This document shows positions 1 through 7,969 of a stretch of DNA of 47,533 nucleotides, in pieces (the stretch's first letter is position 1; the number at the start of each line of letters is the position of its first letter). The translations under genes were made by a program, and so were the position numbers. Location of the stretch: positions 1 through 47,533 of the forward strand of contig JAKLDV010000004.1 in assembly GCA_022703335.1 (NCBI GenBank), in the 5' to 3' direction. A model generated the notes under the pieces. The model was not told the origin of the DNA and did no database searches. It saw only the letters and a program-made list of their open reading frames with translations. The stretch comes from Elusimicrobiota bacterium (GTDB taxonomy: Bacteria; Elusimicrobiota; Elusimicrobia; FEN-1173).

Positions 1-2
1 TG

Positions 3-458
3 GCCGACACCGCCGCCCGCGTTCGGGAGACGGCGGTCGCGCTCCTGCGCGAGAGCCGCCGCGATCTGACGGAGAGCGTCCGGGAGTGGCGTCAATCCGC
101 CGCGCTGCTCATCCAGCGGCACCGCGCTTTCCTCTCGGAATCTTCCCGCGGCCTGCGGCTGAACGTCCGTCGTCATATGGACATGGGCCGGGAACGGCTT
201 CTTCAAATCCGGGCCCAGCTCGGACGACACGCGGTGGAAAAAATCCGACAAGAGCGGGAGCGTCTGGCGGCTTTTGCGAAGGAATGCCGGTTGAAGGACC
301 CCCGCCGCCTGTTGGAGAGGGGATACAGTCTCATCACTCAGAATGGCCGTTTGGTGAAGAGGATGGACGATGTGGGGGAGGGGCAACAGGTGGAGGCCCA
401 GGTGGGGGACGGTTTTTTCAGCGCGACGGTTTTAAGAAAAAGGAAGGTGACGTCATGA
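3..458 (+). CDS. xseA: Exodeoxyribonuclease VII large subunit, 3' end only
   Basis: The window opens inside this gene, so only about 151 C-terminal residues are visible. The open frame starts at base 3 with no start codon. The visible part is an arginine- and glutamate-rich helical region, as in the long coiled-coil arm of XseA, followed by the typical end of the family: a short beta segment around LLERGYSLI, then a GEGQQVEAQVGDG stretch matching the terminal segment that packs on the OB/catalytic body. In the family this subunit carries the catalytic domain and, with several copies of XseB, degrades single-stranded DNA from both ends. Its TGA overlaps the xseB ATG (ATGA), which supports both the identity and co-translation. 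Confidence 0.9.
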   Translation, partial: ADTAARVRETAVALLRESRRDLTESVREWRQSAALLIQRHRAFLSESSRGLRLNVRRHMDMGRERLLQIRAQLGRHAVEKIRQERERLAAFAKECRLKDPRRLLERGYSLITQNGRLVKRMDDVGEGQQVEAQVGDGFFSATVLRKRKVTS

Positions 459-703
459 AGAAAACGGATAAGTCGCCGGGATACGGCGAATCATACGAGG
501 AATTGCAAAAAATCCTGGCCGCGCTGGAGCACGGCGAGATCGACGTGGACGACCTCTCCGAGAAAGTCCAGCGCGCCGCCGAACTCATCGAGTTCTGCCA
601 GTCACGCCTCAAAAGCGCGGAAGTCGAGATCAAGCGGGTGGTGGAAAAATTTCAGGAAAAGACGTCGGCGGACGACGAGGATGGGGAAAAAACGTCCTCC
701 TAA
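455..703 (+). CDS. xseB: Exodeoxyribonuclease VII small subunit
   Basis: An 82-residue helical protein, the normal XseB size. Residues 12-60 match the family: SYEELQKILAALEHGEIDVDDL followed by an amphipathic helix with an ELIEFCQSRL-type segment, and an acidic tail (SADDEDGEK). XseB forms helical hairpins that bind along the XseA arm and are needed for a stable nuclease. The ATG at 455 overlaps the xseA stop by four bases. A much longer open frame runs upstream from base 86, but that part is only the second frame of xseA, so the start was placed at 455. Confidence 0.93.
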   Translation: MKKTDKSPGYGESYEELQKILAALEHGEIDVDDLSEKVQRAAELIEFCQSRLKSAEVEIKRVVEKFQEKTSADDEDGEKTSS

Positions 704-733
704 GCCGGCCGGCGGCTTTTGTGTGACGGCGGT

Positions 734-1192
734 ATGATACTGGCCACGCTGTGCTACGTAAAAAGGGGCGGAAAGACGCTGATGCTCCATCGCGTCAAAA
801 AACTCAACGACATCCACCAGGGGAAATGGAACGGTTTGGGCGGCAAGATGGAGCCGGGGGAGACCCCCGAGGAATGCGTGATCCGCGAAGTCCGGGAAGA
901 GTCCGGGCTGAGAATTAGGGAACCCGTGTTGAAAGGCTTCCTGACTTTCCCTGGGTTCGACGGTGTGGACGATTGGTATGTGTTCGTTTTCGAGGCGCGC
1001 CGGTTCAGCGGACGTCTGATCGACTCGCCCGAGGGGAATTTACGCTGGGTCGCGGACGCCGCGGTGTCCCGGTTGGACCTCTGGGAGGGGGACCGGATTT
1101 TTTTGCGCTGGATGCGCGGAAAAAGGTTTTTTTCCGGGAAGTTCACCTATAAGGATGAAAGGCTCCGGCGTTTCGGCGCCTGCTTTTATTGA
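734..1192 (+). CDS. NUDIX hydrolase (MutT / 8-oxo-dGTP diphosphatase type)
   Basis: A 152-residue single-domain NUDIX protein. The NUDIX box is complete: G37, E43, then REVREESGL (residues 51-59), matching GX5EX7REUXEEXGU; the glutamates bind Mg2+ for attack on the diphosphate. The preceding HQGKWNGLGGK segment and the later WEGDRIFL segment resemble MTH1/MutT-like 8-oxo-dGTP hydrolases, so nucleotide-pool cleaning is the likely role, although NUDIX substrates cannot be assigned reliably from sequence. I chose ATG 734 (MILATLCYV) because it begins directly at the first beta strand; a TTG at 719 in frame would add five residues. It follows xseB by 30 bases and is probably in the same transcript. 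Confidence 0.85.
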   Translation: MILATLCYVKRGGKTLMLHRVKKLNDIHQGKWNGLGGKMEPGETPEECVIREVREESGLRIREPVLKGFLTFPGFDGVDDWYVFVFEARRFSGRLIDSPEGNLRWVADAAVSRLDLWEGDRIFLRWMRGKRFFSGKFTYKDERLRRFGACFY

Positions 1193-1248
1193 CCCTTGGG
1201 GGAAGGGGTAAAGAATACTAAATAGTCATGTATTGAGGGTTCCCTCTT

Positions 1249-1257
1249 TGTTATAAT
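1249..1257 (+). promoter_or_regulatory. Extended -10 promoter for def
   Basis: TGTTATAAT is a perfect extended -10 element (TG-n-TATAAT) in the AT-rich 98-base gap between the NUDIX gene and def. A TTGAGG at 1233-1238 lies only 13 bases upstream, too close for a normal -35, so the promoter probably relies on the TG extension. Transcription would start near 1264, giving a leader of about 27 bases before the def ATG at 1291. Confidence 0.6.
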
Positions 1258-1290
1258 TTAGAAAGGGACGGATGTCCGGAAAGTCATGCC

Positions 1291-1809
1291 ATGAAAGAGC
1301 CGCACTTGTTGCCCATACGGAAATACGGGGACCCGGTCTTGCGCCGCAAGACCAAGCCGGTCGCCGTGTTCGACGACGAACTGCGCAAGACCATCCAGGC
1401 CATGTTCCGCACCATGTACGCAGAACCCGGGATCGGCTTGGCGGCGCCGCAGGTGGGCCTGTCCCTCCGATTGGCGGTGGTGGACGTCCAGTCCGACGGA
1501 AAGAACCGGCCGCTGGTGCTCATCAATCCCAAGATCGAAGAGGCCCGGGGCGGGGTCTACGGCATGGAAGGGTGTCTTTCCCTCCCGGGTCTCATGTTCA
1601 ACATCCGACGGGCGGAGTGGGTCCGCGTTTCCGCCATTAACGAAAAAGGCATGCCGGTGAGCCTGTCCGGCGACGGTCTCTTCGCCCGCTGCCTTCAGCA
1701 CGAATTGGATCACCTGGACGGCAAGCTGGTCATTGACCGCGTGCCGCTGCATCGGAGACTGAAGGCCTTGTGGGAAATTCGCAAACGGAAAAAAGCGGGA
1801 CTCTGGTAG
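1291..1809 (+). CDS. def: Peptide deformylase
   Basis: A 172-residue cytoplasmic metalloenzyme that removes the formyl group from the N-terminal methionine of new proteins. All three family motifs are present: GIGLAAPQVG (47-56), EGCLS (93-97, with metal ligand C95) and HELDH (137-141, supplying two His ligands and the catalytic Glu). Length is normal. It is the first gene behind an extended -10 promoter and is followed 13 bases later by fmt, whose product adds the formyl group, the usual bacterial pairing. ATG 1291 is preferred because the next residues (LLPIRKYGDPVLR) are the normal N-terminus of the family. Confidence 0.97.
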   Translation: MKEPHLLPIRKYGDPVLRRKTKPVAVFDDELRKTIQAMFRTMYAEPGIGLAAPQVGLSLRLAVVDVQSDGKNRPLVLINPKIEEARGGVYGMEGCLSLPGLMFNIRRAEWVRVSAINEKGMPVSLSGDGLFARCLQHELDHLDGKLVIDRVPLHRRLKALWEIRKRKKAGLW

Positions 1810-1822
1810 GGCCGAAACTTTC

Positions 1823-2767
1823 TTGCTGAACACCATTTTTTTGGGAACTCCCGACGTTGCTGTTCCTTTCCTGAAGGTCCTGGCGGAAAAATCCCGTCTC
1901 CTCGGCGTCGTCACCATGCCCGATCAACCGGTCGGGCGCGGTTATGAGCTTGCCTGCCCGCCGGTCAAAAACGCGGCGCTTGGGCTGGGCGTTCCGGTCC
2001 TTCAGCCGGCCGCCCTCCGGGCCCCCGCCGTGGAAGAGGCGTTGCGTCGTTGGGGGGCGGCGGATCTCGGCGTTGCGGTGGCTTACGGGAAGATCATCCC
2101 GCTCAATATTTTCTCCTATCCGCGCTTGGGGATGTTGAACGTCCACTTTTCCCTGTTGCCGAAATATCGCGGGGCGGCGCCCGTGCAGTGGGCCCTCATC
2201 CGGGGAGAGCGCCGTACGGGCGTGAGCCTCTTTCAAATCGAAGAGGCCTTGGATTCCGGGCCCATCTACCTCCAGGCGGGGGAGGATATTCGGACCGAAG
2301 ACAACAGCCTCACATTGCGTGCCCGGTTGGTGGAAATTGGCGTAAGATTGTTGGAGGACGCGCTCTCTCTGTTCGAACGAGGCGAATGCTTTCCAAAAAA
2401 ACAGGAGGGCGAACCCTCCCTGGCCCCGAGTCTCCGTAAAGTGGACGGACTGATCCATTGGAACCTCCGATCGGCGGAGGATGTTATAAACCTGATACGG
2501 GGGACGTACGAGTGGCCGTCGGCCTACACGTTCTTCCGCGGACAGATGCTCAAGATCAGGGAGGCCGGCGTCGCCCGTGGGAACGGAGGGGAACCGGGAG
2601 AGATCGTCGGCCTCGAAAAAGGACAAGGTTTTCTGGTTCGATGCGCGAAAGAGGCGCTCTTGGTGCGGCGGGTTCAGCCCGAGGGGAAAAAGGAGATGGG
2701 CGCGATGGATTTTTGGAATGGAGCGAGATTGAAGCTGGGCGACCGTTTTGAGTCGCCTGCGCCGTAG
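1823..2767 (+). CDS. fmt: Methionyl-tRNA formyltransferase
   Basis: A 314-residue enzyme that formylates Met-tRNAfMet from 10-formyl-THF. The N-terminal Rossmann-like domain begins at IFLGTPDVAVP. The catalytic centre is visible: N106 and H108 in NVHFSLLPKYRGAAP, and D144 in ALDSGP, the equivalents of N108/H110/D146 in the E. coli enzyme. The C-terminal OB-type tRNA-binding domain occupies about residues 205-310. The start is TTG 1823; there is no ATG before the first conserved strand. It lies directly downstream of def, with htpX 29 bases further on. Confidence 0.96.
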   Translation: MLNTIFLGTPDVAVPFLKVLAEKSRLLGVVTMPDQPVGRGYELACPPVKNAALGLGVPVLQPAALRAPAVEEALRRWGAADLGVAVAYGKIIPLNIFSYPRLGMLNVHFSLLPKYRGAAPVQWALIRGERRTGVSLFQIEEALDSGPIYLQAGEDIRTEDNSLTLRARLVEIGVRLLEDALSLFERGECFPKKQEGEPSLAPSLRKVDGLIHWNLRSAEDVINLIRGTYEWPSAYTFFRGQMLKIREAGVARGNGGEPGEIVGLEKGQGFLVRCAKEALLVRRVQPEGKKEMGAMDFWNGARLKLGDRFESPAP

Positions 2768-2796
2768 GGAAAATAGAGAGATTCGGAGGTCCGGAT

Positions 2797-3660
2797 ATGA
2801 ATTATGTTAAAACGTTCGTGTTGTTGCTGGCGCTGACCATCCTGTTCCTGGTGGTCGGCCAGGTCCTCGGCGGCCAGCAGGGGATGGCGGTCGCTTTCAT
2901 AATGGCGGTCGTGATGAACTTCGTCTCCTACTGGTTTTCCCATAAGATCATTCTGATGATCTATCGGGCGCGACCGGCCGAAGAGAGCGACTATCCGCAG
3001 CTGCACCGCATCGTGCGGAACCTGACCCAGGTGGCCGGCCTGCCCATGCCGAAGATTTACATCATCCCCACGCAGACGCCGAACGCGTTCGCCACGGGGC
3101 GCAATCCGGAAAACGCGGTGGTGGCCTGCACCGAGGGCATCCTGAGACTCCTGAACGAAAAGGAGTTGGCGGGGGTCATCGGACACGAACTCGGGCACGT
3201 GAAGAACCGGGACATCCTCATTTCCAGTATCGCGGCGACCGTGGCCGGCGCCATCATGATGCTGGCCAATATGGCCCGCTGGGCCGCCATGTTCGGCGGG
3301 AGGGGGGATCGCGACCGGGAAAATTCCAATCCCTATGTCGGTTTGGCGGCGTTGCTGGCGACGGCTATCCTGGCTCCCCTCGCGGCCATGCTGATACAGG
3401 CCGCCATTTCCCGATCCCGTGAATACGCCGCCGACGCCAGCGGGGCCAAAACGTGCGGCGATCCGCTGGCCTTGGCCAGCGCACTGAGAAAACTCGAGGC
3501 CGGCGTGACTGTCCATCCGCTGTCGCAATCGCCGACCGCCACCGCGCATTTGTTCATCGTGCACCCTTTCAGCGGAAAGAGCATGCTGAATATTTTTTCC
3601 ACCCATCCGCCCACAGAAGACCGGATTGATCGGCTGGAAAAAATGGTCGGACGCATCTGA
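2797..3660 (+). CDS. htpX: HtpX-type membrane zinc metalloprotease (M48B)
   Basis: A 287-residue inner-membrane protease of the M48 family. Two hydrophobic helices lie at about 7-24 and 30-48, followed by the catalytic core: HELGH at 130-134 (two zinc ligands and the catalytic Glu) and SREYAAD with the third ligand E209. A third and fourth hydrophobic stretch lie at 142-165 and 182-204. The C-terminal STHPPTEDRI motif is the family signature. HtpX degrades damaged membrane proteins with its active site facing the cytoplasm. A clear GGAGG sits 8 bases before ATG 2797. Its place between fmt and rsmB is not the textbook arrangement and probably reflects co-transcription only. Confidence 0.95.
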   Translation: MNYVKTFVLLLALTILFLVVGQVLGGQQGMAVAFIMAVVMNFVSYWFSHKIILMIYRARPAEESDYPQLHRIVRNLTQVAGLPMPKIYIIPTQTPNAFATGRNPENAVVACTEGILRLLNEKELAGVIGHELGHVKNRDILISSIAATVAGAIMMLANMARWAAMFGGRGDRDRENSNPYVGLAALLATAILAPLAAMLIQAAISRSREYAADASGAKTCGDPLALASALRKLEAGVTVHPLSQSPTATAHLFIVHPFSGKSMLNIFSTHPPTEDRIDRLEKMVGRI

Positions 3661-3724
3661 CCCCTCGGCGTCTTCACGGACATCGTTCTCTCCGGGGCCC
3701 CGTGTCGGCTGACTTTTTCCGTCG

Positions 3725-5098
3725 GTGAAAATCGTGGGGGCCTCCGCGGCCGAAAAAGACGGCGCTTCCGCCCGTTCCGCCGCCCTGGCGGTTTTGAATC
3801 GCTGGGGGAGAGGGGGGGGCGACCTGCGGACGATTCTGGCCGATGTTCTGCGGAAGGGGAACATCCCTCCTCAGGACCGGGCTTTCTGTCGCGATCTGGC
3901 CGCCGGGACGATCTGCCGCTTGAACAGCTTGGATTGGATTTTAGACAGCTTCCTCAACCCTCCCCAAAGGCCGCTTCAGCCCATTGTCCGTTGGATTTTG
4001 AGGCTCGGGACATTTCAGCTCGTTTTCATGACGGACCGCGTTCCGGCTTACGCGGCGGTGAACGAATCGGTGAAACTGGCCGGAAAGGCCGCCGCCGGTT
4101 TCGTCAACGGCGTTTTGCGCGCCGTAGAGCGTGGGCGAGGTTCGCTGCCTTGGCCCGACGAACAGACCGACCGGGTGCTCTCGCTGTCCCTGAAATATTC
4201 CCATCCGGAATGGTTCGTCCGGCGTTGGCTCGATCGTTTGGGGTTGGAGGAGTGCAGGTCTTTTCTTGAGAAAAACAATCAGTCTCCGCCGATGACGGTG
4301 CGCGTCAATACGTTGCGTGTGACGCGGGACGATCTTCAAAAACAGTTGGAACAGCAAGGAGTGGCGGCAACGCCGTCGTCTTTGACGCGGGACGCTTTGA
4401 TCCTTGAAACACGCCCCTCCCTTTTGGAAACCGAGGCGTTCCATAAAGGATATTTCATCGTTCAGGACGAGGCCTCTCAGATCGTGGCCGACCTGTTGGA
4501 GCCCGAGCCGGGGGAAACGATCCTGGATGTTTGCGCCGCCCCCGGCGGAAAAACGACCCATTTGGCCCAGCGGATGGAAAATCGGGGGAAGGTCCTGGCG
4601 GTGGACGTTTCTCGGGAACGATTGAGATTGGTCGAAGAAAACTGCGTTCGGTTGGGGGTGGGAATCGCCGTTTTGCTTTGCGGTGACGCCCGGAAACTCT
4701 CTTTCCGGGACGCGGCGTTCGATCGGGTGCTCCTGGACGCGGCCTGTTCCGGGCTCGGTGTTTTACGTCGATGGCCGGACGTGCGCTGGAACAAGAAGCC
4801 GGAGGATATCGCCGCGCAGCTGGCGCCGACGCAGAAGGAACTGTTGAAAAACGCCGCTCGTTGCGTGAAGCCCGGCGGGACGGTGGTCTATTCCGTGTGC
4901 ACTTTGGAATTGGAGGAGACGGAGGCGGTGATGGGACATTTTTTGGGGGAAAACCCCGATTTCGAGGTGGATCACGCGCGGTCTTTTTTGCCGTCCGTCC
5001 TCGCCGGCGCCGTTTCGCCGGAAGGATATGTGCGGCTTTTCCCGCATCGGAACGGGACCGACGGTTTTTTCATCGCCCGCCTTCGGCGGAAAGGCTGA
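3725..5098 (+). CDS. rsmB: 16S rRNA (cytosine-967-C5)-methyltransferase RsmB
   Basis: A 457-residue protein with an N-terminal NusB-like RNA-binding domain (about 15-140) and a C-terminal SAM-dependent m5C methyltransferase domain. SAM motif I is DVCAAPGGKTTHLA. The two cysteines of the family are C341 (in DAACSGLG) and C392 (in YSVCTLE); in m5C methyltransferases the motif VI Cys is the nucleophile and the motif IV Cys releases the product. Motif IV normally reads DAPCSG; here the proline is alanine. The start is GTG 3725, without a strong Shine-Dalgarno, so the first few residues are uncertain. The fmt-rsmB-rlmN association is widespread. The stop abuts the rlmN ATG directly. Confidence 0.95.
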   Translation: MKIVGASAAEKDGASARSAALAVLNRWGRGGGDLRTILADVLRKGNIPPQDRAFCRDLAAGTICRLNSLDWILDSFLNPPQRPLQPIVRWILRLGTFQLVFMTDRVPAYAAVNESVKLAGKAAAGFVNGVLRAVERGRGSLPWPDEQTDRVLSLSLKYSHPEWFVRRWLDRLGLEECRSFLEKNNQSPPMTVRVNTLRVTRDDLQKQLEQQGVAATPSSLTRDALILETRPSLLETEAFHKGYFIVQDEASQIVADLLEPEPGETILDVCAAPGGKTTHLAQRMENRGKVLAVDVSRERLRLVEENCVRLGVGIAVLLCGDARKLSFRDAAFDRVLLDAACSGLGVLRRWPDVRWNKKPEDIAAQLAPTQKELLKNAARCVKPGGTVVYSVCTLELEETEAVMGHFLGENPDFEVDHARSFLPSVLAGAVSPEGYVRLFPHRNGTDGFFIARLRRKG

Positions 5099-6187
5099 AT
5101 GATGTCCCATCAAAGAGTTTCGGGGACGCATTCGCAGGATATCCCCCGGCGTGAATCCCTGCTGGAGTGGCCGTTCCACGAGTGGCCGGCGCTTCTGGGT
5201 CTGTCCGCCTCGGAGAAATACCGGGTCCGGCAGTTGATGGAATGGATATTCCACCGCCGCGTGGCCGATTTCGGACAGATGAGCACGCTCCCCCAGGGGC
5301 TTCGGCAGTCTTTGGGCGAAAAATTTACTTTGCGTGTTTTGGAATTCGCCTCCCGCGAAATATCGAAACGCGACGGGGCTCAGCGACTTAATTTCCGCGC
5401 CGCGGACGGGAAGTCCATCCCGGCGGTGTGTCTGTCGGGGAAAGAGGAGGGCGGGGAGCGGCATTCCCTGTGCCTCTCCACGCAGGTCGGTTGCGCGTGG
5501 GGATGCGCGTTTTGCGCCTCGGGACGGCTCAAATTTCAACGGAATCTGACCGTTTCCGAAATATTGGGGCAGGTTTTCGGAGCGGAGGAGGCGACGGGAA
5601 AAAAAGTGGACAGTCTCCTGTTTATGGGCATGGGGGAACCGCTCGCCAACTATTCGAACCTGCGTCTGGCGTTGCACGCGCTGCGTTCTCCGATGGGTTT
5701 CAATTACGGGGCCCGGCATGTCACGGTGTCCACCTCCGGGCTCGTTCCGCAGATGTTGAAATTGTGCACAGAGGCCCCCAAGATGAATCTGGCGGTAAGC
5801 CTCCATGCCGCCGATGACGAGACGCGCCGGCGGCTTATGCCCAAGGCAGCCGAATGGCCCATAAAGGAAGTGCTGAAGGCCGCGTGGGCGTATCAAAAGG
5901 GGGCGGGCGGCGGCCGGGTGACGTTCGAATATGTCCTTTTGAGGGGCATCAATGATTCCCTCCGCGCCGCCCAGCGGCTGTCTAATTTGTTGCGGGGGCG
6001 GAAGGCCTGGGTGAACCTGATCCCGTATAATCCGGTGCCCGGGCTTCCGTATGAAAAACCCGAGGAGGTGGCCGTCCGGCGGTTCGAGGAGGTCCTCGTG
6101 ACGCGCGGTATTTTCGTCCGGCTGCGCCGGCCCCAGGGGGACGACATCTCTTCCGGTTGCGGCCAGCTGGGGAACCCCGCCCGCTGA
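5099..6187 (+). CDS. rlmN: 23S rRNA (adenine-2503-C2)-methyltransferase / tRNA A37 methyltransferase RlmN
   Basis: A 362-residue radical SAM enzyme. The iron-sulfur motif is CAWGCAFC (C132, C136, C139). MGMGEPLANY and STSGLVPQM are family motifs, and the acceptor cysteine near the end (C354 in SSGCGQL) is present, so the mechanism looks intact. In characterised bacteria it methylates A2503 of 23S rRNA at C2 and A37 of some tRNAs. It starts immediately after the rsmB stop (ATG 5099; a second ATG follows at 5102). Confidence 0.96.
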   Translation: MMSHQRVSGTHSQDIPRRESLLEWPFHEWPALLGLSASEKYRVRQLMEWIFHRRVADFGQMSTLPQGLRQSLGEKFTLRVLEFASREISKRDGAQRLNFRAADGKSIPAVCLSGKEEGGERHSLCLSTQVGCAWGCAFCASGRLKFQRNLTVSEILGQVFGAEEATGKKVDSLLFMGMGEPLANYSNLRLALHALRSPMGFNYGARHVTVSTSGLVPQMLKLCTEAPKMNLAVSLHAADDETRRRLMPKAAEWPIKEVLKAAWAYQKGAGGGRVTFEYVLLRGINDSLRAAQRLSNLLRGRKAWVNLIPYNPVPGLPYEKPEEVAVRRFEEVLVTRGIFVRLRRPQGDDISSGCGQLGNPAR

Positions 6188-6206
6188 GACGGTCGAGCTT
6201 GAGATA

Positions 6207-6215
6207 TGTTATGAT
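6207..6215 (+). promoter_or_regulatory. Extended -10 promoter for the PASTA-rpe pair
   Basis: TGTTATGAT is an extended -10 (TG-n-TATGAT, 5 of 6 bases of the -10 hexamer) in the 63-base gap after rlmN, without a recognisable -35. It closely resembles the TGTTATAAT before def. The predicted start point falls inside the palindrome at 6213-6231. Confidence 0.5.
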
Positions 6216-6231
6216 GATTTTCAAAATCGTC
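6213..6231. promoter_or_regulatory. 19-bp palindrome overlapping the -10/start region (possible operator)
   Basis: Two 9-base arms (GATGATTTT and AAAATCGTC) flank a single C. They are complementary except for one T/G position. The palindrome begins inside the -10 hexamer and covers the expected start site, which is where a repressor would act. As RNA it could only form a hairpin with a minimal loop, so a DNA site is the better reading. No cognate regulator is known. Confidence 0.35.
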
Positions 6232-6250
6232 GGGAGTTTTTGAGGAGCAT

Positions 6251-7273
6251 ATGTTTTTTTCCGAAAGAATGAAGAAATTTTTCTCAAAAGAGGAGTTGTC
6301 CGGTCGGCTCGACCGGCTGATCGCCGTCATGCGGCGGCATCCCGCCATCGCGGCGTTGTTGATCGCCGCGTTCATTCTGCTGGTGGCTTTCGGCGCTTTT
6401 TTGGCGGTGGTGGAAGGGGTCATCCATGCGCGGCGGGAGATCATCGTGCCGGACCTGCAGGGGAAGACCCTCGAACAGGCGCTGGACGCCATCGCTTCGG
6501 CGGATCTGTCGCTGGCCAAAGCCGCGGTGGAATTCGATGAGTCCTTTCCTCCGGGGACCATCATAAAACAGGTCCCGGTGCCCGGGCTGAAAGTGAGGGA
6601 GGGGAAAGTCCTCCGTGTGACGCTCTCCAGCGGCGGTCAGGTGGTGTTCGCTCCGGATCTGACCAATCGGCCCCTGCCGGACGCCCAAAATGCCCTGCGT
6701 TCGGTCGGGCTCATCGTCGGCGCCGTGACGGAGGCCTATTCGCAACTTCATGAGTCCGGTTGGGTGATGGAACAGACGCCGCTTTCCGGCGCGGTGTTGA
6801 ACCGGGGACAGATGGTGGACCTGCGGATTTCGAAGGGACCGCCTCCGGAAGGCATGGATTTGATGCCGGAATTCGTCAATCAGCCGTTGTCCCGGGCGAT
6901 GGAGTGGATCCATGGGAAAGCGTGGAAGGCGGAGGTTCGGGAAGTGGTCAAGCCGGAGATCCTGCCGGGCATGGTCATCAGCCAGACGCCGAAACCCGAC
7001 GATTTGGTGAACGGCATGACGCCCATCGCTTTTGAGGTGAGCCAGTCCACGACCGCCCCGACCAATACGCAGACGGTGCGCTACGAGGTGCCCGCGGGCT
7101 CCGACCGTGTTTTGGTGAGGATGGTCATCCGCGACGAGCGGGGGGAGCGGGAGGTTTTTTCGGGTTATCAGAACGCCGGCGCGTTGGTGGAGGTCCCGGT
7201 CGTCATTCGAGGGGCTTCTCGCGTGCGGATTTTCGTCAACGGCGTGTTGATTGAGGAGAGGCTTCTCGAATGA
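6251..7273 (+). CDS. Membrane-anchored protein with three PASTA domains, no kinase domain
   Basis: A 340-residue protein: a short basic cytoplasmic N-terminus (1-30), one transmembrane helix (about 31-55), then extracytoplasmic PASTA repeats at about 64-130, 132-197 and 203-268, each with the VPDL or APDL-type start and the GxxV-xxQxPxPG core. A C-terminal beta-rich region (about 275-340) is of no recognised family. PASTA domains bind peptidoglycan fragments or beta-lactams in serine/threonine kinases and PBPs. There is no kinase or penicillin-binding module here, so a structural or sensory cell-wall role is inferred. GAGGAG lies just before ATG 6251, and the stop overlaps the rpe ATG by four bases. 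The locus position equals that of PrkC/StkP in Firmicutes clusters. Confidence 0.85.
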   Translation: MFFSERMKKFFSKEELSGRLDRLIAVMRRHPAIAALLIAAFILLVAFGAFLAVVEGVIHARREIIVPDLQGKTLEQALDAIASADLSLAKAAVEFDESFPPGTIIKQVPVPGLKVREGKVLRVTLSSGGQVVFAPDLTNRPLPDAQNALRSVGLIVGAVTEAYSQLHESGWVMEQTPLSGAVLNRGQMVDLRISKGPPPEGMDLMPEFVNQPLSRAMEWIHGKAWKAEVREVVKPEILPGMVISQTPKPDDLVNGMTPIAFEVSQSTTAPTNTQTVRYEVPAGSDRVLVRMVIRDERGEREVFSGYQNAGALVEVPVVIRGASRVRIFVNGVLIEERLLE

Positions 7274-7950
7274 GGCGCGGCGGGATCCCGCGCATCGCGC
7301 CGTCCATTCTGTCCGCCGATTTCGCCTGTCTGGGAAAGGAAGTGGAGCGCATGGAGCGGGCCGGAGCCGATTGGCTGCACGTGGACGTGATGGATGGACA
7401 TTTCGTCCCCAATCTCACGGTGGGGCCGGTGGTGGTCCGGTGGCTTAAAAAGCGCACCCGGCTGGATATGGATGTGCACCTGATGATCGAGGCCCCGGAA
7501 AAATTCATTCCTGCTTTCGCCGAGGCCGGGGCGTGGAACATCACCGTCCACGGCGAGGCTTGCGCCGACCCCCGGAGAACGCTTCGGCTCATAAAGAAAT
7601 GCGGCTGTCGGGCCGGATTGAGCCTCCGCCCGCGCACCCCGATTCAAAAAATCGCCCCGTATCTCGGGGCGGTGGACACGGTTTTGGTGATGACGGTGGA
7701 ACCGGGGTTCGGCGGACAGCGGTTCATGCCGGAGATGCTGCCCAAGGTGAGCTGGTTGCGCGAATATCAGCGGCGGAGCGGAAAGAAGTTTTGGATCGAA
7801 GTGGACGGCGGGATCAACACCCAGACCGCTCCCCGAGTGGTCCAGGCGGGGGCCACCGTCCTGGTGGCGGGCACCGCGATTTTTGGCCAACCCGACCCGA
7901 AACGGGCCTTGCACCAGTTGCGCCGCGCCGCGTCCTCTCCTGTTTTGTAG
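7270..7950 (+). CDS. rpe: Ribulose-phosphate 3-epimerase
   Basis: A 226-residue TIM-barrel enzyme interconverting ribulose-5-phosphate and xylulose-5-phosphate in the pentose phosphate pathway. Family motifs run in order: IAPSILSADFACL at the N-terminus, HVDVMDGHFVPN (metal ligand His and catalytic Asp), DVHLMI, MTVEPGFGGQ (phosphate and substrate loop) and EVDGGIN (second catalytic Asp). Translationally coupled to the PASTA gene through ATGA. It ends 19 bases from the convergent stop of the phosphatase-like gene; I see no clear intrinsic terminator in that gap. Confidence 0.97.
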   Translation: MRRGGIPRIAPSILSADFACLGKEVERMERAGADWLHVDVMDGHFVPNLTVGPVVVRWLKKRTRLDMDVHLMIEAPEKFIPAFAEAGAWNITVHGEACADPRRTLRLIKKCGCRAGLSLRPRTPIQKIAPYLGAVDTVLVMTVEPGFGGQRFMPEMLPKVSWLREYQRRSGKKFWIEVDGGINTQTAPRVVQAGATVLVAGTAIFGQPDPKRALHQLRRAASSPVL

Positions 7951-7969
7951 TCCCTCCCTGTAAATCTCC

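Noticed and set aside
7951-7969. Terminator between the convergent rpe and phosphatase genes.
   Set aside because: The gap is 19 bases and I could not find a stable inverted repeat with a T-run on either strand.
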